Source of the DNA: an uncultured Acidimicrobiales bacterium
Lineage (GTDB): Bacteria; Actinomycetota; Acidimicrobiia; Acidimicrobiales; SHLQ01
Length of the DNA stretch: 64,000 nt
NCBI GenBank assembly: GCA_938038785.1
Contig: CALHTB010000047.1
Coordinates: 1 to 64,000 of the forward strand
Direction of reading: 5' to 3'
Shown: piece after piece, positions 41,168 to 51,750 of the stretch
Layout: each line of letters opens with the position of its first letter
Position numbering within the stretch: position 1 is the first letter of the stretch
Program-made: the position numbers and the translations under genes
Notes under the pieces: model-generated
Seen by the model: the letters and a program-made list of their open reading frames with translations, nothing else
What the model was told of the DNA's origin: nothing
Databases searched by the model: none

Positions 41168-42209
41168 AGCGAATCCTTGGGTCGAGGAAGCCGTACATCA
41201 CGTCGGCGACAATGTTGAAGAACACAACGAGCACCGCAAACACAAAGATGAGCGACTGAACCATCGGGATGTCGCTTTGGCCAATGGACACGAACAGCAG
41301 CTGTCCGAGGCCATTGATGCGGAAGATGTTCTCGGTGATAATTGCACCGCCAAAGATCTGAGGAATGGCCAGGGCAAGCAAGGTGACCACCGGGATCACG
41401 CTGTTGCGAACAACGTGGCGGTTCACCACTAGCCGTTCCTTCAGACCCTTCGAACGGGCGGTTCGCACGTAGGCCTCGTTGAGGTTCTCAAGAACCGAGC
41501 CGCGCATGAAGCGGCCAAATGATGCTGCGTTGAACAGCGTCAGCACACCTACAGGCATAAGTAACTGTTTGATCTGGAACCAGATCGTCGACCACTCGGT
41601 GAGTTTGACGTCATGGGTGGTTTTGTAAAACGTCGGCAGCCAGCCGAGTTTGACCGAGAAGATCCAAATAAAGAGCGGCCCGATGACATAGACGGGAACG
41701 CTGAAACCAAGCATGGTGACAACCGAACCGATGTTGTCGAACCATGAGTATTGCTTGACTGCCTGCAAGGTGCCGATCGGAACTGCGAGCATGAAGCCGA
41801 AGACAAGTGCGAGGCCAAGCACCCACAACGTCTGCGGCATGCGCTCGTAGACGGTGTTCATCGCCGGAGAACGAGACGACCAGGAAATGATGCGGTCGGG
41901 CTCGGCACACACCAGCACGTCATCTGAGTTGAGGACCTCGTCGCCAAAGCAGATGCCGGTCCACTCTTGGAAGATGTGGAGTGGTTCGTTGATGACCATT
42001 AGCCGGAGCCAACTGAGCCATCGAACTAGAAAGGGTTCGTTCAAGCCGAGCGATTCGCGAATGGCCTCGCGAATTTCGGCGGAGATCGTCAGCGGTAGCT
42101 GACTCGTCGGGTCGCCTGGGGCGAGATCCAGAATCGCGAAGAAGATGAGGCTCAACACCAACAACGTTGGTATGGCGAGCAGCACTCTTCGTAGAAAAAA
42201 CTTTGCCAT
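41160..42209 (-). CDS. Oligopeptide-type ABC importer permease (OppB/DppB-like)
   Basis: 349 residues. The N-terminal motif FFLRRVLLAIPTLLVLSLIFF and the C-terminal EAA loop (YVRTARSKGLKERLVVNRHVVRN) are standard for OppB/DppB. An insert after the first helix (about 75-125) includes ICFGDEVLNSDDVLVCAEPDRI with two cysteines, probably on the outer side. It is preceded by a hairpin that separates it from the binding-protein gene. Confidence 0.93.
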   Translation of the reverse strand: MAKFFLRRVLLAIPTLLVLSLIFFAILDLAPGDPTSQLPLTISAEIREAIRESLGLNEPFLVRWLSWLRLMVINEPLHIFQEWTGICFGDEVLNSDDVLVCAEPDRIISWSSRSPAMNTVYERMPQTLWVLGLALVFGFMLAVPIGTLQAVKQYSWFDNIGSVVTMLGFSVPVYVIGPLFIWIFSVKLGWLPTFYKTTHDVKLTEWSTIWFQIKQLLMPVGVLTLFNAASFGRFMRGSVLENLNEAYVRTARSKGLKERLVVNRHVVRNSVIPVVTLLALAIPQIFGGAIITENIFRINGLGQLLFVSIGQSDIPMVQSLIFVFAVLVVFFNIVADVMYGFLDPRIRYD

Positions 42210-42250
42210 TCAGGACTCCCCCAGGCACCCAAGAAATAACGAGAACAGAA

Positions 42251-42276
42251 GGTGGTGGGGCCAACGCCCCACCACC
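42251..42276 (-). terminator. Stable hairpin between the oligopeptide binding-protein and permease genes
   Basis: Perfect 11-bp stem GGTGGTGGGGC / GCCCCACCACC with a 4-nt loop, just after the binding-protein stop on the minus strand, followed by TTCTGTTCTC. It is placed like the hairpin in the amino acid importer operon (29415-29442) and likely sets expression of the binding protein above the permeases. Confidence 0.65.
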
Positions 42277-42307
42277 AACTGTCAGTGAAGTACTTCCGAT
42301 TTGAGGA

Positions 42308-44170
42308 CTAGCCCTCGGTGCGGAACCAGTCTTCGATGTTGTAGTACTCGCTGTCCCAACCGTTGAGCTCGCCGGTGCCGTCGATGGTGTTCGAGAAGGC
42401 GGAAGCGCTAGCACGGTGGATAAGCGGGATGACTGCGGTGTTCGAAACGATGTCGTTCATCTCGACAACGATCTCGGTGAACCGAGGATCATCAAGTGAG
42501 ACCGAACGAAGCTCGAGCTCGAGTGCGTCGTAGTCAGCGTTGTTCAGACGTGGGATGTTGTCTCCGCCCCAGCTCGAAGCTGCGGTTGGGAACTTGTCTG
42601 AGGTGTAACCGTTCAGGTACGTACCTGCGTATGGGGCCGATGCACCGTTGGTGAACATTTGGATGTCGGTGAAGAACTTCCAGATGCAAACGTCGGATGC
42701 GCAGGTGCCGTCGAAGAACAGCGATGCGTCTTCGTTAAGCATGTTGGCCTGGACACCAATTTCTGCCCAGTGAGCTCGGACGAGCTCCTGGTTGCTCTGG
42801 CGCACACCGTTGGTCGAGGTGACGAAGTCGAACTCGAGTGGGACGCCGTCAGCTTCGCGGACGCCATCGCCATCGGTGTCGAGGTAGCCGAGACCGTCGA
42901 GAAGCTCGTTCGCTTCTGCGGTGTTTTGCGTGAGGCACCAGTCGTTGTTGGTGCTCGCCTGAGCGCCTACTGGCCACAGGTTGCAGGTTGGCTTACCAGC
43001 TGGGCCGTAACCGACTGCGTTGAGCTCGTCACGGTTGATCGCGATCGAAAGCGCACGGTGCAGGTCTGGGTTGTCGACGAACAGCGGGTTCGCTGCGCCC
43101 TCAGATGGCGGGGTGCCATTGGGGTCGGTCTGGTTCAGGTTGATGTGCTCGACGTTGGCAGCGAATGCCGACTGGAGACGGCCGATGCCGGCAGATTCCA
43201 TTGGGCCGAGGATTTCTGGTGCAACCTGAAGGTTCCAGGCGTAGTCGGCCTCGCCGACTTCGAGAACCGAACGAGCAGCTGCTTCAGCGTCGCCGCCACC
43301 CTTGATCTCTACCGAACCGAAGAAGGGCTTGCCTTCTGCAGCTCCGCGGTAGTTCTCGTTGAACACTGCGGTGAGCGTGTCTTCTGGACGGAGCTCGGTG
43401 ATCACGAATGGGCCGGTGCCAACTGGAGCGAAGTTCTGGTCTGAACATGCCTTGGCAGCTTCGCCAACGCAGTCAGCGAACTGGGCGCGCTGCAGGATGG
43501 TCGATGCTTGGCCAACGAATGGCTCGAATGGGTATGGAGCTGGCTCGATGAAGTTCACCGTGACCTGCGTGTCGCTGTCGACTACGACCGAATCGATGTT
43601 GCTGATCCAGTTGCCCGAGCAACCGGTTGCCTCGTCGCTGCAGTACTCGAACGTGAAGAGCACGTCGTCGGCGGTGAATGGGGTGCCGTCAGACCAGGTA
43701 ACGCCCTCGAGGAGGGTCCAGGTGACCGAGCTGTTGTCTTCGGCGATGCCGCCGTTGGCCTTGCTCGGAATTTCAGCGGCGAGAGCTGGGGTCAGTTCAC
43801 CGGTTGGGGTGATCCACGCAAGCGGCTCGAGTGCGAGCGAGCCAGCGAGGAGATCCTTGAAGCCCGATGACAAGTGCGAGTTGGCCTGCGAAGGTGCCTG
43901 CCACTGGAGAAGCAGCAAGTTGCCGCCCGCTCCGGCGACCTGTCCTTCAGGTGCTGGCTCAGGCTCAGGAGTCTCTTCCGGCTCCTCTTCCTCCATGGCC
44001 TCACCGTCGTCTTCGCCATCTTCCATGGCGTCGTCTTCGGTGGTATCAGCATCGGTTTCGGTCGTTGTGTCGCCGTCACCTTCCGCTGTTGTGCTGGTAT
44101 CACTACCGCACGCTGCTGCCAACAGCGCGAACACTGCAAGCAGAGCTACTAATAGCTGCTTTGTTTTCAT
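42308..44170 (-). CDS. Oligopeptide-type substrate-binding lipoprotein (family 5)
   Basis: 620 residues. Lipoprotein signal with lipobox LLAAAC (Cys21), an acidic linker (Asp/Glu/Thr then PEPEPAPEG, about 23-75), then a family 5 solute-binding domain: SSVTWTLLEGVTWSDGTPFTADDVLFTFEY, VNFIEPAPYPFEPFV and DLHRALSIAINRDELN. Family 5 proteins bind peptides, nickel or other solutes. The gene lies between the two ATPase genes upstream and the two permeases downstream. Confidence 0.93.
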   Translation of the reverse strand: MKTKQLLVALLAVFALLAAACGSDTSTTAEGDGDTTTETDADTTEDDAMEDGEDDGEAMEEEEPEETPEPEPAPEGQVAGAGGNLLLLQWQAPSQANSHLSSGFKDLLAGSLALEPLAWITPTGELTPALAAEIPSKANGGIAEDNSSVTWTLLEGVTWSDGTPFTADDVLFTFEYCSDEATGCSGNWISNIDSVVVDSDTQVTVNFIEPAPYPFEPFVGQASTILQRAQFADCVGEAAKACSDQNFAPVGTGPFVITELRPEDTLTAVFNENYRGAAEGKPFFGSVEIKGGGDAEAAARSVLEVGEADYAWNLQVAPEILGPMESAGIGRLQSAFAANVEHINLNQTDPNGTPPSEGAANPLFVDNPDLHRALSIAINRDELNAVGYGPAGKPTCNLWPVGAQASTNNDWCLTQNTAEANELLDGLGYLDTDGDGVREADGVPLEFDFVTSTNGVRQSNQELVRAHWAEIGVQANMLNEDASLFFDGTCASDVCIWKFFTDIQMFTNGASAPYAGTYLNGYTSDKFPTAASSWGGDNIPRLNNADYDALELELRSVSLDDPRFTEIVVEMNDIVSNTAVIPLIHRASASAFSNTIDGTGELNGWDSEYYNIEDWFRTEG

Positions 44171-44206
44171 GGTTTCCCTCCTAATGCCAACTGGTGCTGG
44201 CGTATT

Positions 44207-45253
44207 TCAGACAGTAGAGGCCTGATCGTCGATTGTTCCCGCGGGAACGCTGACAGCAGTTTCCTCAATGAAATGGCATGCGGCGAATCGGCCGGGGCGA
44301 ACCTCCCGGAACGCAGGCTCGGATTCGGCGCAAATATCTTCGGCGATTGGGCAGCGGGTTCGGAACCGGCAGCCGCTTGGCGGATTTGATGGGCTTGGTA
44401 TATCGCCCTGCAGAACAACACGTTCGCGGTGGCTCTCATGGAACGGGTCAGGGATTGGAACCGCCGAGTGAAGCGCTTGGGTGTACGGGTGCAGCGGGTC
44501 GTCGTAGAGTTCGTCGACTCCGGCGAGCTCGACGATCTTGCCTAGGTACATCACTGCCACGCGGTCGGCCATGTGTCGAACCATTGAAAGGTCGTGCGAG
44601 ATGAAGAGGTAGGTGAGTTCGAGTTCTTGCTGGAGATCCTCGAGAAGGTTCACGACCTGGGCCTGGATCGACACGTCGAGCGCCGCTATCGGCTCGTCGC
44701 ACACGATGAACTCGGGGTTGAGGGCAATAGCGCGGGCGATGCCGATGCGCTGGCGCTGGCCACCGCTGAACTCGTGTGGATAGCGGTTGGCGTGCGACGG
44801 ATGAAGCCCAACCTGCAACAGCAGCCGCTCGATGGTGGCATTGCGTTCGTCGTGGTTGCCAATGCGGTGTTCGAGGAGCGGTTCGCCCACGATCGAGGCC
44901 ACGGTCATGCGTGGGTTCAACGAGGCATGTGGATCTTGAAAGATCGTTTGCATGCGCGGACGCAGAGACCGGAGCGTGCTCGAATCCATGCCGACGATTT
45001 CGTGGCCGTCGAAGTTGACCGAACCTCCGGTGGCACGGTCGAGTTGCAGGATGACGCGACCAACGGTGGTCTTACCCGAACCGCTCTCGCCTACAAGACC
45101 TAGCGTCTCACCTCGGTAGATGTTGAAGCTCACGTCATCGACCGCTCGCACTGCCCCGACTTGGCGCTTCACGATTCCCTTGGTGATCGGGAAATGGCGT
45201 TGCAGGTTGGTGACTTTGACGAGCACTTCGTTGGTCGGCGAGTTCGATGTCAT
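44207..45253 (-). CDS. Oligopeptide-type ABC importer ATP-binding protein (OppF/DppF-like)
   Basis: 348 residues. Walker [10 protein letters not shown], signature [16 protein letters not shown] and Walker [13 protein letters not shown]. The C-terminal [19 protein letters not shown] segment carries the cysteine cluster that binds a 4Fe-4S cluster in OppD/DppD-type ATPases. It overlaps the OppD-like gene by 4 bp (ATGA). Confidence 0.93.
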   Translation of the reverse strand: MTSNSPTNEVLVKVTNLQRHFPITKGIVKRQVGAVRAVDDVSFNIYRGETLGLVGESGSGKTTVGRVILQLDRATGGSVNFDGHEIVGMDSSTLRSLRPRMQTIFQDPHASLNPRMTVASIVGEPLLEHRIGNHDERNATIERLLLQVGLHPSHANRYPHEFSGGQRQRIGIARAIALNPEFIVCDEPIAALDVSIQAQVVNLLEDLQQELELTYLFISHDLSMVRHMADRVAVMYLGKIVELAGVDELYDDPLHPYTQALHSAVPIPDPFHESHRERVVLQGDIPSPSNPPSGCRFRTRCPIAEDICAESEPAFREVRPGRFAACHFIEETAVSVPAGTIDDQASTV

Positions 45254-46281
45254 GCGGTGACCTCGAACTGGGCTTCGCCAACCTCATCACCGAGCCGCAC
45301 CTCGACTTCGTTGGCAACGTCCCAATGGCATGCCACTTTGTGGCGCAGCCCAACGTTGCGAAGTAGGGGCTGTTCCGTCAGGCATCGATCAAATGCATAT
45401 TCGCAACGCGGCGCAAAAGAACAACCGACCGGCTCGTTGAGCATGTTCGGGGGCTGCCCGTCGATCGAGTACAGCTCTTGCCCCTTCTGGTCGAGGCGAG
45501 GAAGCGACTGCAAAAGTCCGTGGGTGTAGGGGTGATTTGCCGAGTTGTAGAGAGCTCCGACGGGCGCTTCTTCAACGATGCGTCCGCCGTACATGACGAT
45601 CACTCGGTCGGCCAGGCCGGCAACAACAGCGAGGTCGTGGGTGATCCAGACAACCGCGGTACCGAGGTCTTCACGGAGGGAGCGGACCTGATCGATGATC
45701 TGGGCCTGGATCGTGACGTCGAGCGCCGTCGTTGGCTCGTCAGCAATGATGACTTCTGGCGTGCACGCAATGGCCATGGCGATCATCACACGCTGACGCA
45801 TACCGCCCGACATCTCGTGGGGGTAGTTCTTGAGGCGTTGTTTTGGGTCGGGGATGCCAACGATGTTGAGCAGGTCTTCGGCCCGAGCCTTGGCTTCAGA
45901 TTTCGACATATCGGTGTGCAGGCCGAGAGACTCGGTGAGCTGCTTGCCGACGGTAATGACCGGGTTCAACGAGGTCATCGGATCTTGGAAGATAAAGCCG
46001 ATCTTTCCACCACGAATCTGGCGAAGGCGATCGTTGTCCATTGCGAGGAGGTCTTCGCCGTGAAAGTTGGCCGTGCCACCCACGATCTCGCCCGGCGGCA
46101 TGGGGATCAGCTGCAGCAGCGACATCATGGTGACGCTCTTACCCGAGCCACTTTCACCGACGACACCGAGGAACTCGCCCTCGTGAAGATCAAAGCTGAT
46201 GCCGTTTACCGCGTGCACAGTCCCGTCCGCAGTGTTGAACTGCGTACGTAGCTGGTCAACGCCAAGCACAACCTTCTTCAC
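45250..46281 (-). CDS. Oligopeptide-type ABC importer ATP-binding protein (OppD/DppD-like)
   Basis: 343 residues, GTG start. First gene of the five-gene importer. Walker [10 protein letters not shown], signature [16 protein letters not shown], Walker [13 protein letters not shown], and a C-terminal cysteine cluster [20 protein letters not shown]. It pairs with the OppF-like subunit downstream. Confidence 0.93.
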   Translation of the reverse strand: MKKVVLGVDQLRTQFNTADGTVHAVNGISFDLHEGEFLGVVGESGSGKSVTMMSLLQLIPMPPGEIVGGTANFHGEDLLAMDNDRLRQIRGGKIGFIFQDPMTSLNPVITVGKQLTESLGLHTDMSKSEAKARAEDLLNIVGIPDPKQRLKNYPHEMSGGMRQRVMIAMAIACTPEVIIADEPTTALDVTIQAQIIDQVRSLREDLGTAVVWITHDLAVVAGLADRVIVMYGGRIVEEAPVGALYNSANHPYTHGLLQSLPRLDQKGQELYSIDGQPPNMLNEPVGCSFAPRCEYAFDRCLTEQPLLRNVGLRHKVACHWDVANEVEVRLGDEVGEAQFEVTA

Positions 46282-46435
46282 GTGACGGAACCCCCCTCAG
46301 ACATGTTCCCGCTAAGTAGCGGAACGTTAGCCGCGTGGTATCAGACCGCAAGTCGGCGAAACCCAACCGTCTTCCATCCGCAGCTACACGAAATTTGGCA
46401 GCAGTCGAAATCACGAGGTTGGCTACGAATCAAGG

Positions 46436-47554
46436 CTATGAATCAAGATGTAGCGCGAGGTGCTGGTGGAAGTTGACGATGGCCTTCTCGAAGTGACCGA
46501 AGGTGAAGTGGGAATTCGCCTTGGTCGCCACCGACTCTTGGATGGCACGAGCCGCGGCGCGGTCTTCGTCTTGGCCAAAGTCGTTGACGAAGTCGGCGTC
46601 ACGCCGTGCTTCTTCGACAGGTATTGGTGTCCCGTCCGCATGCTCGTTGAGCAGGCGGTACACAAACCACCGTGTATGCGTCGGACTGATCGGCTCGAGC
46701 ACGACCATGCTCGTGTGTTTCGACAGCACGGCAATGTGCACGTTCGGAAACAGGTGATACACCGACGTCGCTACACCGGCGAGCTTCCGGTCTCCTGGGG
46801 CAGTGTCTCGAATCTTCTCGATGCGACGGAATGGGAAGATGACCCGCGAGTTCGCACCGAACGTCTCGACCAGCGTGGTGTTGTCCAACCCGTACGGGAA
46901 GAACGAGTCCCGGTGTAGCGACTTGATGTGGTAGCCCTCTTGGAACGTTTCGCTCAGCAGCTTCCAGTTCGCCTCGTCGACCAACTCGCTCTCGTCGAAT
47001 ATCTCTTGGCCAGGTGTGAAGTAGTCGAGCGAGCGCTCAAGAAAAGCATCGTCGATCGGCGCATCCTGAGCGACGTACACCATGCCGCCTGACTCGGCTG
47101 CGTGAACCTCAGCCAAGCCATGCTCGCTCGTGTCGAGGTCGGGAAAGCCCGATCGGCCCGGCACTCCCTTGAGCGCCCCTTCCAGGTTGTAGGTCCATGC
47201 GTGATACGGACACGTGAACGCCTTGGCACACCCACTACCTTCAGCCACCTTCATGCCGCGATGTCGACACGCATTGATGAACGCCCGCACAACGCCATCT
47301 GCGCCCCGAACCACAAGTAGCGGCGTGCCCGCAGAAGTTCGCGCAATGTGACTGCCCACCTCGGGCAAGGCAGCGGACGGACAGAACGGAACCGGCAACC
47401 GCCGCAACATTGCGAGCTCGGCCTCGAAGCGGTCGGGTGCGTAGTACTGCTCCACTGGGGCGTGCCAAACGGTGTCGCCAAGGTCGGTCGTCTTGTTGTC
47501 GATGTGGGCAAAGATGCGCTCGATCGCCTGCTCATCGTCTAACAGCTGGTCCAT
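46436..47554 (-). CDS. Rieske-type ring-hydroxylating oxygenase, alpha subunit
   Basis: 372 residues. The Rieske 2Fe-2S motif is complete: C96-R-H98-RG and C115-PY-H118-AW. The mononuclear iron site is visible in FQEGYHIKSLH. These enzymes use reductase-delivered electrons to hydroxylate or demethylate substrates, including aromatic rings and quaternary amines. No reductase or ferredoxin gene adjoins it, and its substrate is unknown. It is divergent from the lipoprotein at 47640. Confidence 0.92.
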   Translation of the reverse strand: MDQLLDDEQAIERIFAHIDNKTTDLGDTVWHAPVEQYYAPDRFEAELAMLRRLPVPFCPSAALPEVGSHIARTSAGTPLLVVRGADGVVRAFINACRHRGMKVAEGSGCAKAFTCPYHAWTYNLEGALKGVPGRSGFPDLDTSEHGLAEVHAAESGGMVYVAQDAPIDDAFLERSLDYFTPGQEIFDESELVDEANWKLLSETFQEGYHIKSLHRDSFFPYGLDNTTLVETFGANSRVIFPFRRIEKIRDTAPGDRKLAGVATSVYHLFPNVHIAVLSKHTSMVVLEPISPTHTRWFVYRLLNEHADGTPIPVEEARRDADFVNDFGQDEDRAAARAIQESVATKANSHFTFGHFEKAIVNFHQHLALHLDS

Positions 47555-47639
47555 GGCTTCGATAGTAATGTTCGAAAGCAGGGAGACGCATAGCTACAAG
47601 GCTCGGGAACTACATCGCAGCTACGGCCGTAACAGACGC

Positions 47640-48086
47640 ATGGAAACAATCAACAACTTCACGAAGATGCTTGCGATCTCCGTCCTCGCCATCCTGCTAG
47701 CGGCCTGCGGCTCCGAGCAGACAGCGGGCGCGGGTGATGATGAGCCGATCGACTCCGTTCCCGCGGCCGATGCTGAAACAGGCCCTGAGGAAGGCTTTAG
47801 ACGGGTGACGTTCACGTTCAGCCCCGAGGACGTCATCGAAGATGTGTACCAAGGTGATCTCACCACCTTCGAGGTTCGATCCGCGTCCGGTTCAGAGACC
47901 GTCGTCGTCGGGTTTCTCGATGACACGGGAACGATCGATATTCCGAACGAGATCGCCCGGGGAACGATCGGGGTAGAGGCAGAGTTCCCTGATGATGAGT
48001 TCTGTTGGTGGAGTGGGTTCCACACCACGAGCAACCCGGCGAGCGTTATAACAATCGACGTCGAACTTGAGGCCGTCTGCGCCTAA
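47640..48086 (+). CDS. Small lipoprotein, unknown function
   Basis: 148 residues from ATG 47640. A lipoprotein signal with lipobox ILLAAC (Cys22) is followed by an acidic linker and a beta-rich domain with FRRVTFTFSPEDVIEDVYQGDLTTFEV, then two cysteines (EFCWWSGFH and LEAVCA at the C-terminus) that may form a disulfide. No family was recognised. It is convergent with the kinase gene. Confidence 0.75.
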   Translation: METINNFTKMLAISVLAILLAACGSEQTAGAGDDEPIDSVPAADAETGPEEGFRRVTFTFSPEDVIEDVYQGDLTTFEVRSASGSETVVVGFLDDTGTIDIPNEIARGTIGVEAEFPDDEFCWWSGFHTTSNPASVITIDVELEAVCA

Positions 48087-48133
48087 GGCAAAGCATCAAC
48101 GACCTGGCCAACCAGACGCAGTGCACGCGTCGG

Positions 48134-49105
48134 CTAGCAGAGGGTCGCGAGCTTTTGAAGGGGGCGTGCGCCGATGTGGCTGATCACTTCGGCTGCGGCG
48201 CAGCTTCCCATTAGGCCAGCGTCGAAGAGGCTCTTGCCCTGGGCCAGGCCAGCAAGAACACCAGAGGCGTAGAGGTCGCCCGCGCCGGTGGTGTCAACTC
48301 GCTTGTCGACTTCAACGACGGGGATCTGCAGCACCTCATCAGCGGTGATGATCATCGAGCCTTCGCGTCCCAGCGTGATGCACGCGGTTTGGGTCATTGC
48401 TCGGAGCTTCGACACGATTTGGTCGTGGTCATCGGTGCCCAACAATGATTCGACCTCATCGCTGTTACCAAAGAGCAGGTCGACCTTGTCGGAGATGAGG
48501 TCGAGCCATTCGTTGCGGTGACGGTCGACGGCGAATGGGTCCGACAGGGTGAGCGATGCGGTCACACCGTTGGCTCGGGCGATGTCCATTGCGCTGCGGA
48601 TGGCGGCCTTGGCCTCTTCGAGGTCCCACAGATACCCCTCGCAATACAAGACCTTCGCGTTGGCCACGAGTTGTTCGTCGATGTCGGCAGTGGTGAGCAT
48701 CGAGCTCGCCCCAAGAAATGTGTTCATGGTGCGTTGTCCGTCGGGGGTGACCTGAATGAGGCAGCGTGCCGTTGCTGGCCCATCGGTGGCTGGCGTGCTG
48801 TCGAAGGCGAGCCCAGCTTTGCGAATGTCATCGATGAAGGCCGCACCAAGCTCGTCGTTACGAACCTTGCCAATGTAGGCGGCACTTGTGCCGAACGAGG
48901 CAACACCAACCATCGTGTTGGCAGCCGACCCGCCCGACTCTTTCAGCCCCTCAGGCATAAGGCCCGTGAGTTCCTCGGCCCGAGGTTCGTCGATAAGTGT
49001 CATCGACCCCCGATTGAGGTTGTGTTCAGAAATGAATTCGTCCCCGACCTGACCAATAACGTCGACGATGGCGTTTCCGACACCGACAACTTCGGCAGTA
49101 CTCAT
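48134..49105 (-). CDS. PfkB-family carbohydrate/nucleoside kinase, adenosine kinase-like
   Basis: 323 residues from ATG 49105 (GAGGAGAG ribosome site), not the longer frame. PfkB signatures are GNAIVDVIGQV at the N-terminus, SGGSAANTMVGVASFG, and the C-terminal catalytic DTTGAGDLYASGVL with the anion hole and Asp base. The GGSAANT form and overall layout match the bacterial adenosine kinase group, making AMP from adenosine, but ribokinase-like specificities cannot be excluded. It fits the salvage theme with add and the importer. Confidence 0.82.
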   Translation of the reverse strand: MSTAEVVGVGNAIVDVIGQVGDEFISEHNLNRGSMTLIDEPRAEELTGLMPEGLKESGGSAANTMVGVASFGTSAAYIGKVRNDELGAAFIDDIRKAGLAFDSTPATDGPATARCLIQVTPDGQRTMNTFLGASSMLTTADIDEQLVANAKVLYCEGYLWDLEEAKAAIRSAMDIARANGVTASLTLSDPFAVDRHRNEWLDLISDKVDLLFGNSDEVESLLGTDDHDQIVSKLRAMTQTACITLGREGSMIITADEVLQIPVVEVDKRVDTTGAGDLYASGVLAGLAQGKSLFDAGLMGSCAAAEVISHIGARPLQKLATLC

Positions 49106-49251
49106 GACTCTCTCCTCGCCGGAATCCGATCCGGCCACGGCCTTCGAAGGTACCATTCGCCACGCGGGGAGCCGTGCTTGGGCTTCACGTATCGCTCAGT
49201 GGTTTCTGCAGCGCTCTACCATCCCGACCCTCCAGCCGATAAGAAGGACTC

Positions 49252-51747
49252 ATGTCGTACCGATTGCCTCGCTCGATTCTTCCGTCCGCATACTCCGTCG
49301 AGATCCAACCCGACCTGTCGGCACACCAATTCTCCGGCTCTGTCACCGTCACCGCCGAGGTCGTCGAACCGACGAGCCAGTTGGTGTGCAACGTTGCCGA
49401 CCTCGACCTGAGCTCGGTCACGATCGATGGCGAAACGGCTCCGTTCACGATCGACGAAGACACCGAACAACTCATCGTCGAACTCGGAGCCGAACGAGCG
49501 CCTGGACCAGTCACCTTCGCCGCAAGCTTCTCTGGTGAACTCAACGACACATTGAAGGGCTTCTATCGTTCGACCTTCGCCGACGACGACGGCGTCGAAC
49601 ACACCATCGCCACCACCCAGTTTCAGTCGACCGATGCTCGCCGTGCGTTTCCGTGTTGGGACGAGCCCGACATGAAGGCCACGTTCGCGATCACTCTGGT
49701 AGTCGACCCACAGTTCACCGCGGTAAGCAACGGCGCCGAGACCGGCCGGTCGGACCGTTCAGACGGCCTCGTCGCTGTCGAGTTCGCCGAAACCATGCCG
49801 ATGTCCACCTATCTGGTCGCCTTCGTCGTTGGACCCCTCGAAATTTCCGATGCGGCGTTCGCTGGCGACGTGCCAGTTCGCATCGTCCATCGCCCAGGCA
49901 AGGGTCATCTCACGGCGTTTGCGCTCGAGGTCGCTGTCGCCGCTCTCGAGTACTTCGAGGAGTACTACGGAATCAAGTACCCGACCGACAAGCTCGACAT
50001 GATCGCCCTCCCAGATTTTGCGATGGGAGCCATGGAGAACCTTGGCTGCGTGACCTACCGAGAGATCCTGCTCTTGGTCGACCCCGACACGGCCACCCAA
50101 CCCGAACTGCAGAACGTGTGCGACGTGATCAACCACGAGCTGGCCCACATGTGGTTCGGCGACTTGGTGACCATGGGTTGGTGGAACGGCATCTGGTTGA
50201 ACGAAGCTTTCGCCACGTTCATGGAGATGAAGGCCACCGACAACTTCCGGCCCGAGTGGCAGCGCTGGACCAGCTTTGGCATCAGTCGAAGCGCAGCATT
50301 CGATATTGACAGCCTCGAGGCCACACGCCCGATCGAGTTTCCGGTGATCTCGCCAGCCGATGCCGAAGGCATGTTCGACCTGCTCACCTACGAGAAGGGT
50401 GCTGCGGTTGTTCGCATGCTCGAACAGTGGCTCGGGGAAGAGACCTTCCGCGATGGCATTCGCCATTACCTCACCAAGCACCTCTACAAGAACACCGAAA
50501 CCCACGATCTGTGGGATGCCCTCGAGCACATTGCTGGCCGGCCGGTCACCGACGCGATGGAAACGTGGATCTTCCAAGGCGGCTATCCGGTTATCGAGAT
50601 CGAGGACGACAACCACATCTGCCAACGTCGCTTCACCTACTCGGGCGAGGGTGACGCTGGCACGTGGTCGGTACCGGTCCAGGTTCGGGCTGACGACGGC
50701 GCAATATCGACCGTCGAGCTCCACGGTGACAAAGTCGAACTTCCCATCCCATCAGCGTCGATCGCCACGTTCAACAACGCCGGCAACGGCTTCTATCGAG
50801 TGAAGTTGCCAAGCTCGAAGCTGGCCGCGCTTGGCCAGAGCGGAGTTGGCGACCTCCAGGCGGTCGAGCGATTCGGGTTAGTCGACGACACCTGGAGCCT
50901 CACGCTCGCAGGCGAGACGAGCATCGCCGACTTCTTGTCGCTCCTCAACGGTTACCGCGACGAAGATGATGTGTCGGTGTGGCAACGTGTTGTGGGCTCG
51001 CTGAGCTTCATTGATCACGTGGCAGCCGATGCCGACCGTGACGGATTGGGGGCGCTGACCGCCGGGCTCATTGCATCGGCCCAAGATCACCTCGGGGCTG
51101 ACCCAACGGCAGGGGAAAGCGACCGAACGAGTCAGCTACGAGGCACGCTCTTTGCAGCATCCGGGACCCTCACCGCAGCGGATTCAACTCAACGGACCGA
51201 AGCGGTTAGCCGAGCTCGAGGCATCTTGGCTGCTGACAACCCCGACCCAGAACTCCGGTCAGCGTCGATGAAGATCATCGCCGCAAACGGCACCGCCGAT
51301 GACTTCGCAGCCTTCCGGGCTGGCTTCGAGAACGCCGAAGATCCACAGTCCGAGATTCGCAACCTGTACGCAATGCCCGGGTTCCCTGGTGCCGAGCAGA
51401 TTCGCGAGCTGACCACGATGGCGTTAGATGGGTCTATCCGTTCCCAGAATGCTCCGTTTGTGCTGGCTCAGGCCATGATGAACCGAGCCAACGGCGCAGA
51501 GACATGGGCAACGATTCGCGACTCATGGGAGTCGATCAACGAACAGTTCCCGGCCAACACCATTGTGCGGATGCTCACCGGTGTCCGTTCGCTCACCACT
51601 CCTGCTGCCGCTGCCGACGTTGCCGCGTTTTTTGCTGACCGACCACTTCCCCAAGGACAAAAGCAGCTCGACCAGCACCTCGAGCGCCTGGCCGTCAACG
51701 CCGAGTTCGCCGCACGAGTGGTCGAAGAACTGTCGGACGCTCTCTAG
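49252..51747 (+). CDS. pepN: M1-family metalloaminopeptidase (PepN type)
   Basis: 831 residues. Zinc site HELAH with downstream Glu in NEAFATFMEMKA, and the substrate-binding GAMEN motif (MGAMENLGCVTYRE). An N-terminal beta-sandwich, the catalytic domain (about 200-445) and a C-terminal helical ERAP1-like domain are in the normal order. It removes N-terminal residues from peptides in the cytoplasm and may process peptides brought in by the oligopeptide importer. Confidence 0.95.
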   Translation: MSYRLPRSILPSAYSVEIQPDLSAHQFSGSVTVTAEVVEPTSQLVCNVADLDLSSVTIDGETAPFTIDEDTEQLIVELGAERAPGPVTFAASFSGELNDTLKGFYRSTFADDDGVEHTIATTQFQSTDARRAFPCWDEPDMKATFAITLVVDPQFTAVSNGAETGRSDRSDGLVAVEFAETMPMSTYLVAFVVGPLEISDAAFAGDVPVRIVHRPGKGHLTAFALEVAVAALEYFEEYYGIKYPTDKLDMIALPDFAMGAMENLGCVTYREILLLVDPDTATQPELQNVCDVINHELAHMWFGDLVTMGWWNGIWLNEAFATFMEMKATDNFRPEWQRWTSFGISRSAAFDIDSLEATRPIEFPVISPADAEGMFDLLTYEKGAAVVRMLEQWLGEETFRDGIRHYLTKHLYKNTETHDLWDALEHIAGRPVTDAMETWIFQGGYPVIEIEDDNHICQRRFTYSGEGDAGTWSVPVQVRADDGAISTVELHGDKVELPIPSASIATFNNAGNGFYRVKLPSSKLAALGQSGVGDLQAVERFGLVDDTWSLTLAGETSIADFLSLLNGYRDEDDVSVWQRVVGSLSFIDHVAADADRDGLGALTAGLIASAQDHLGADPTAGESDRTSQLRGTLFAASGTLTAADSTQRTEAVSRARGILAADNPDPELRSASMKIIAANGTADDFAAFRAGFENAEDPQSEIRNLYAMPGFPGAEQIRELTTMALDGSIRSQNAPFVLAQAMMNRANGAETWATIRDSWESINEQFPANTIVRMLTGVRSLTTPAAAADVAAFFADRPLPQGQKQLDQHLERLAVNAEFAARVVEELSDAL

Positions 51748-51750
51748 CTC

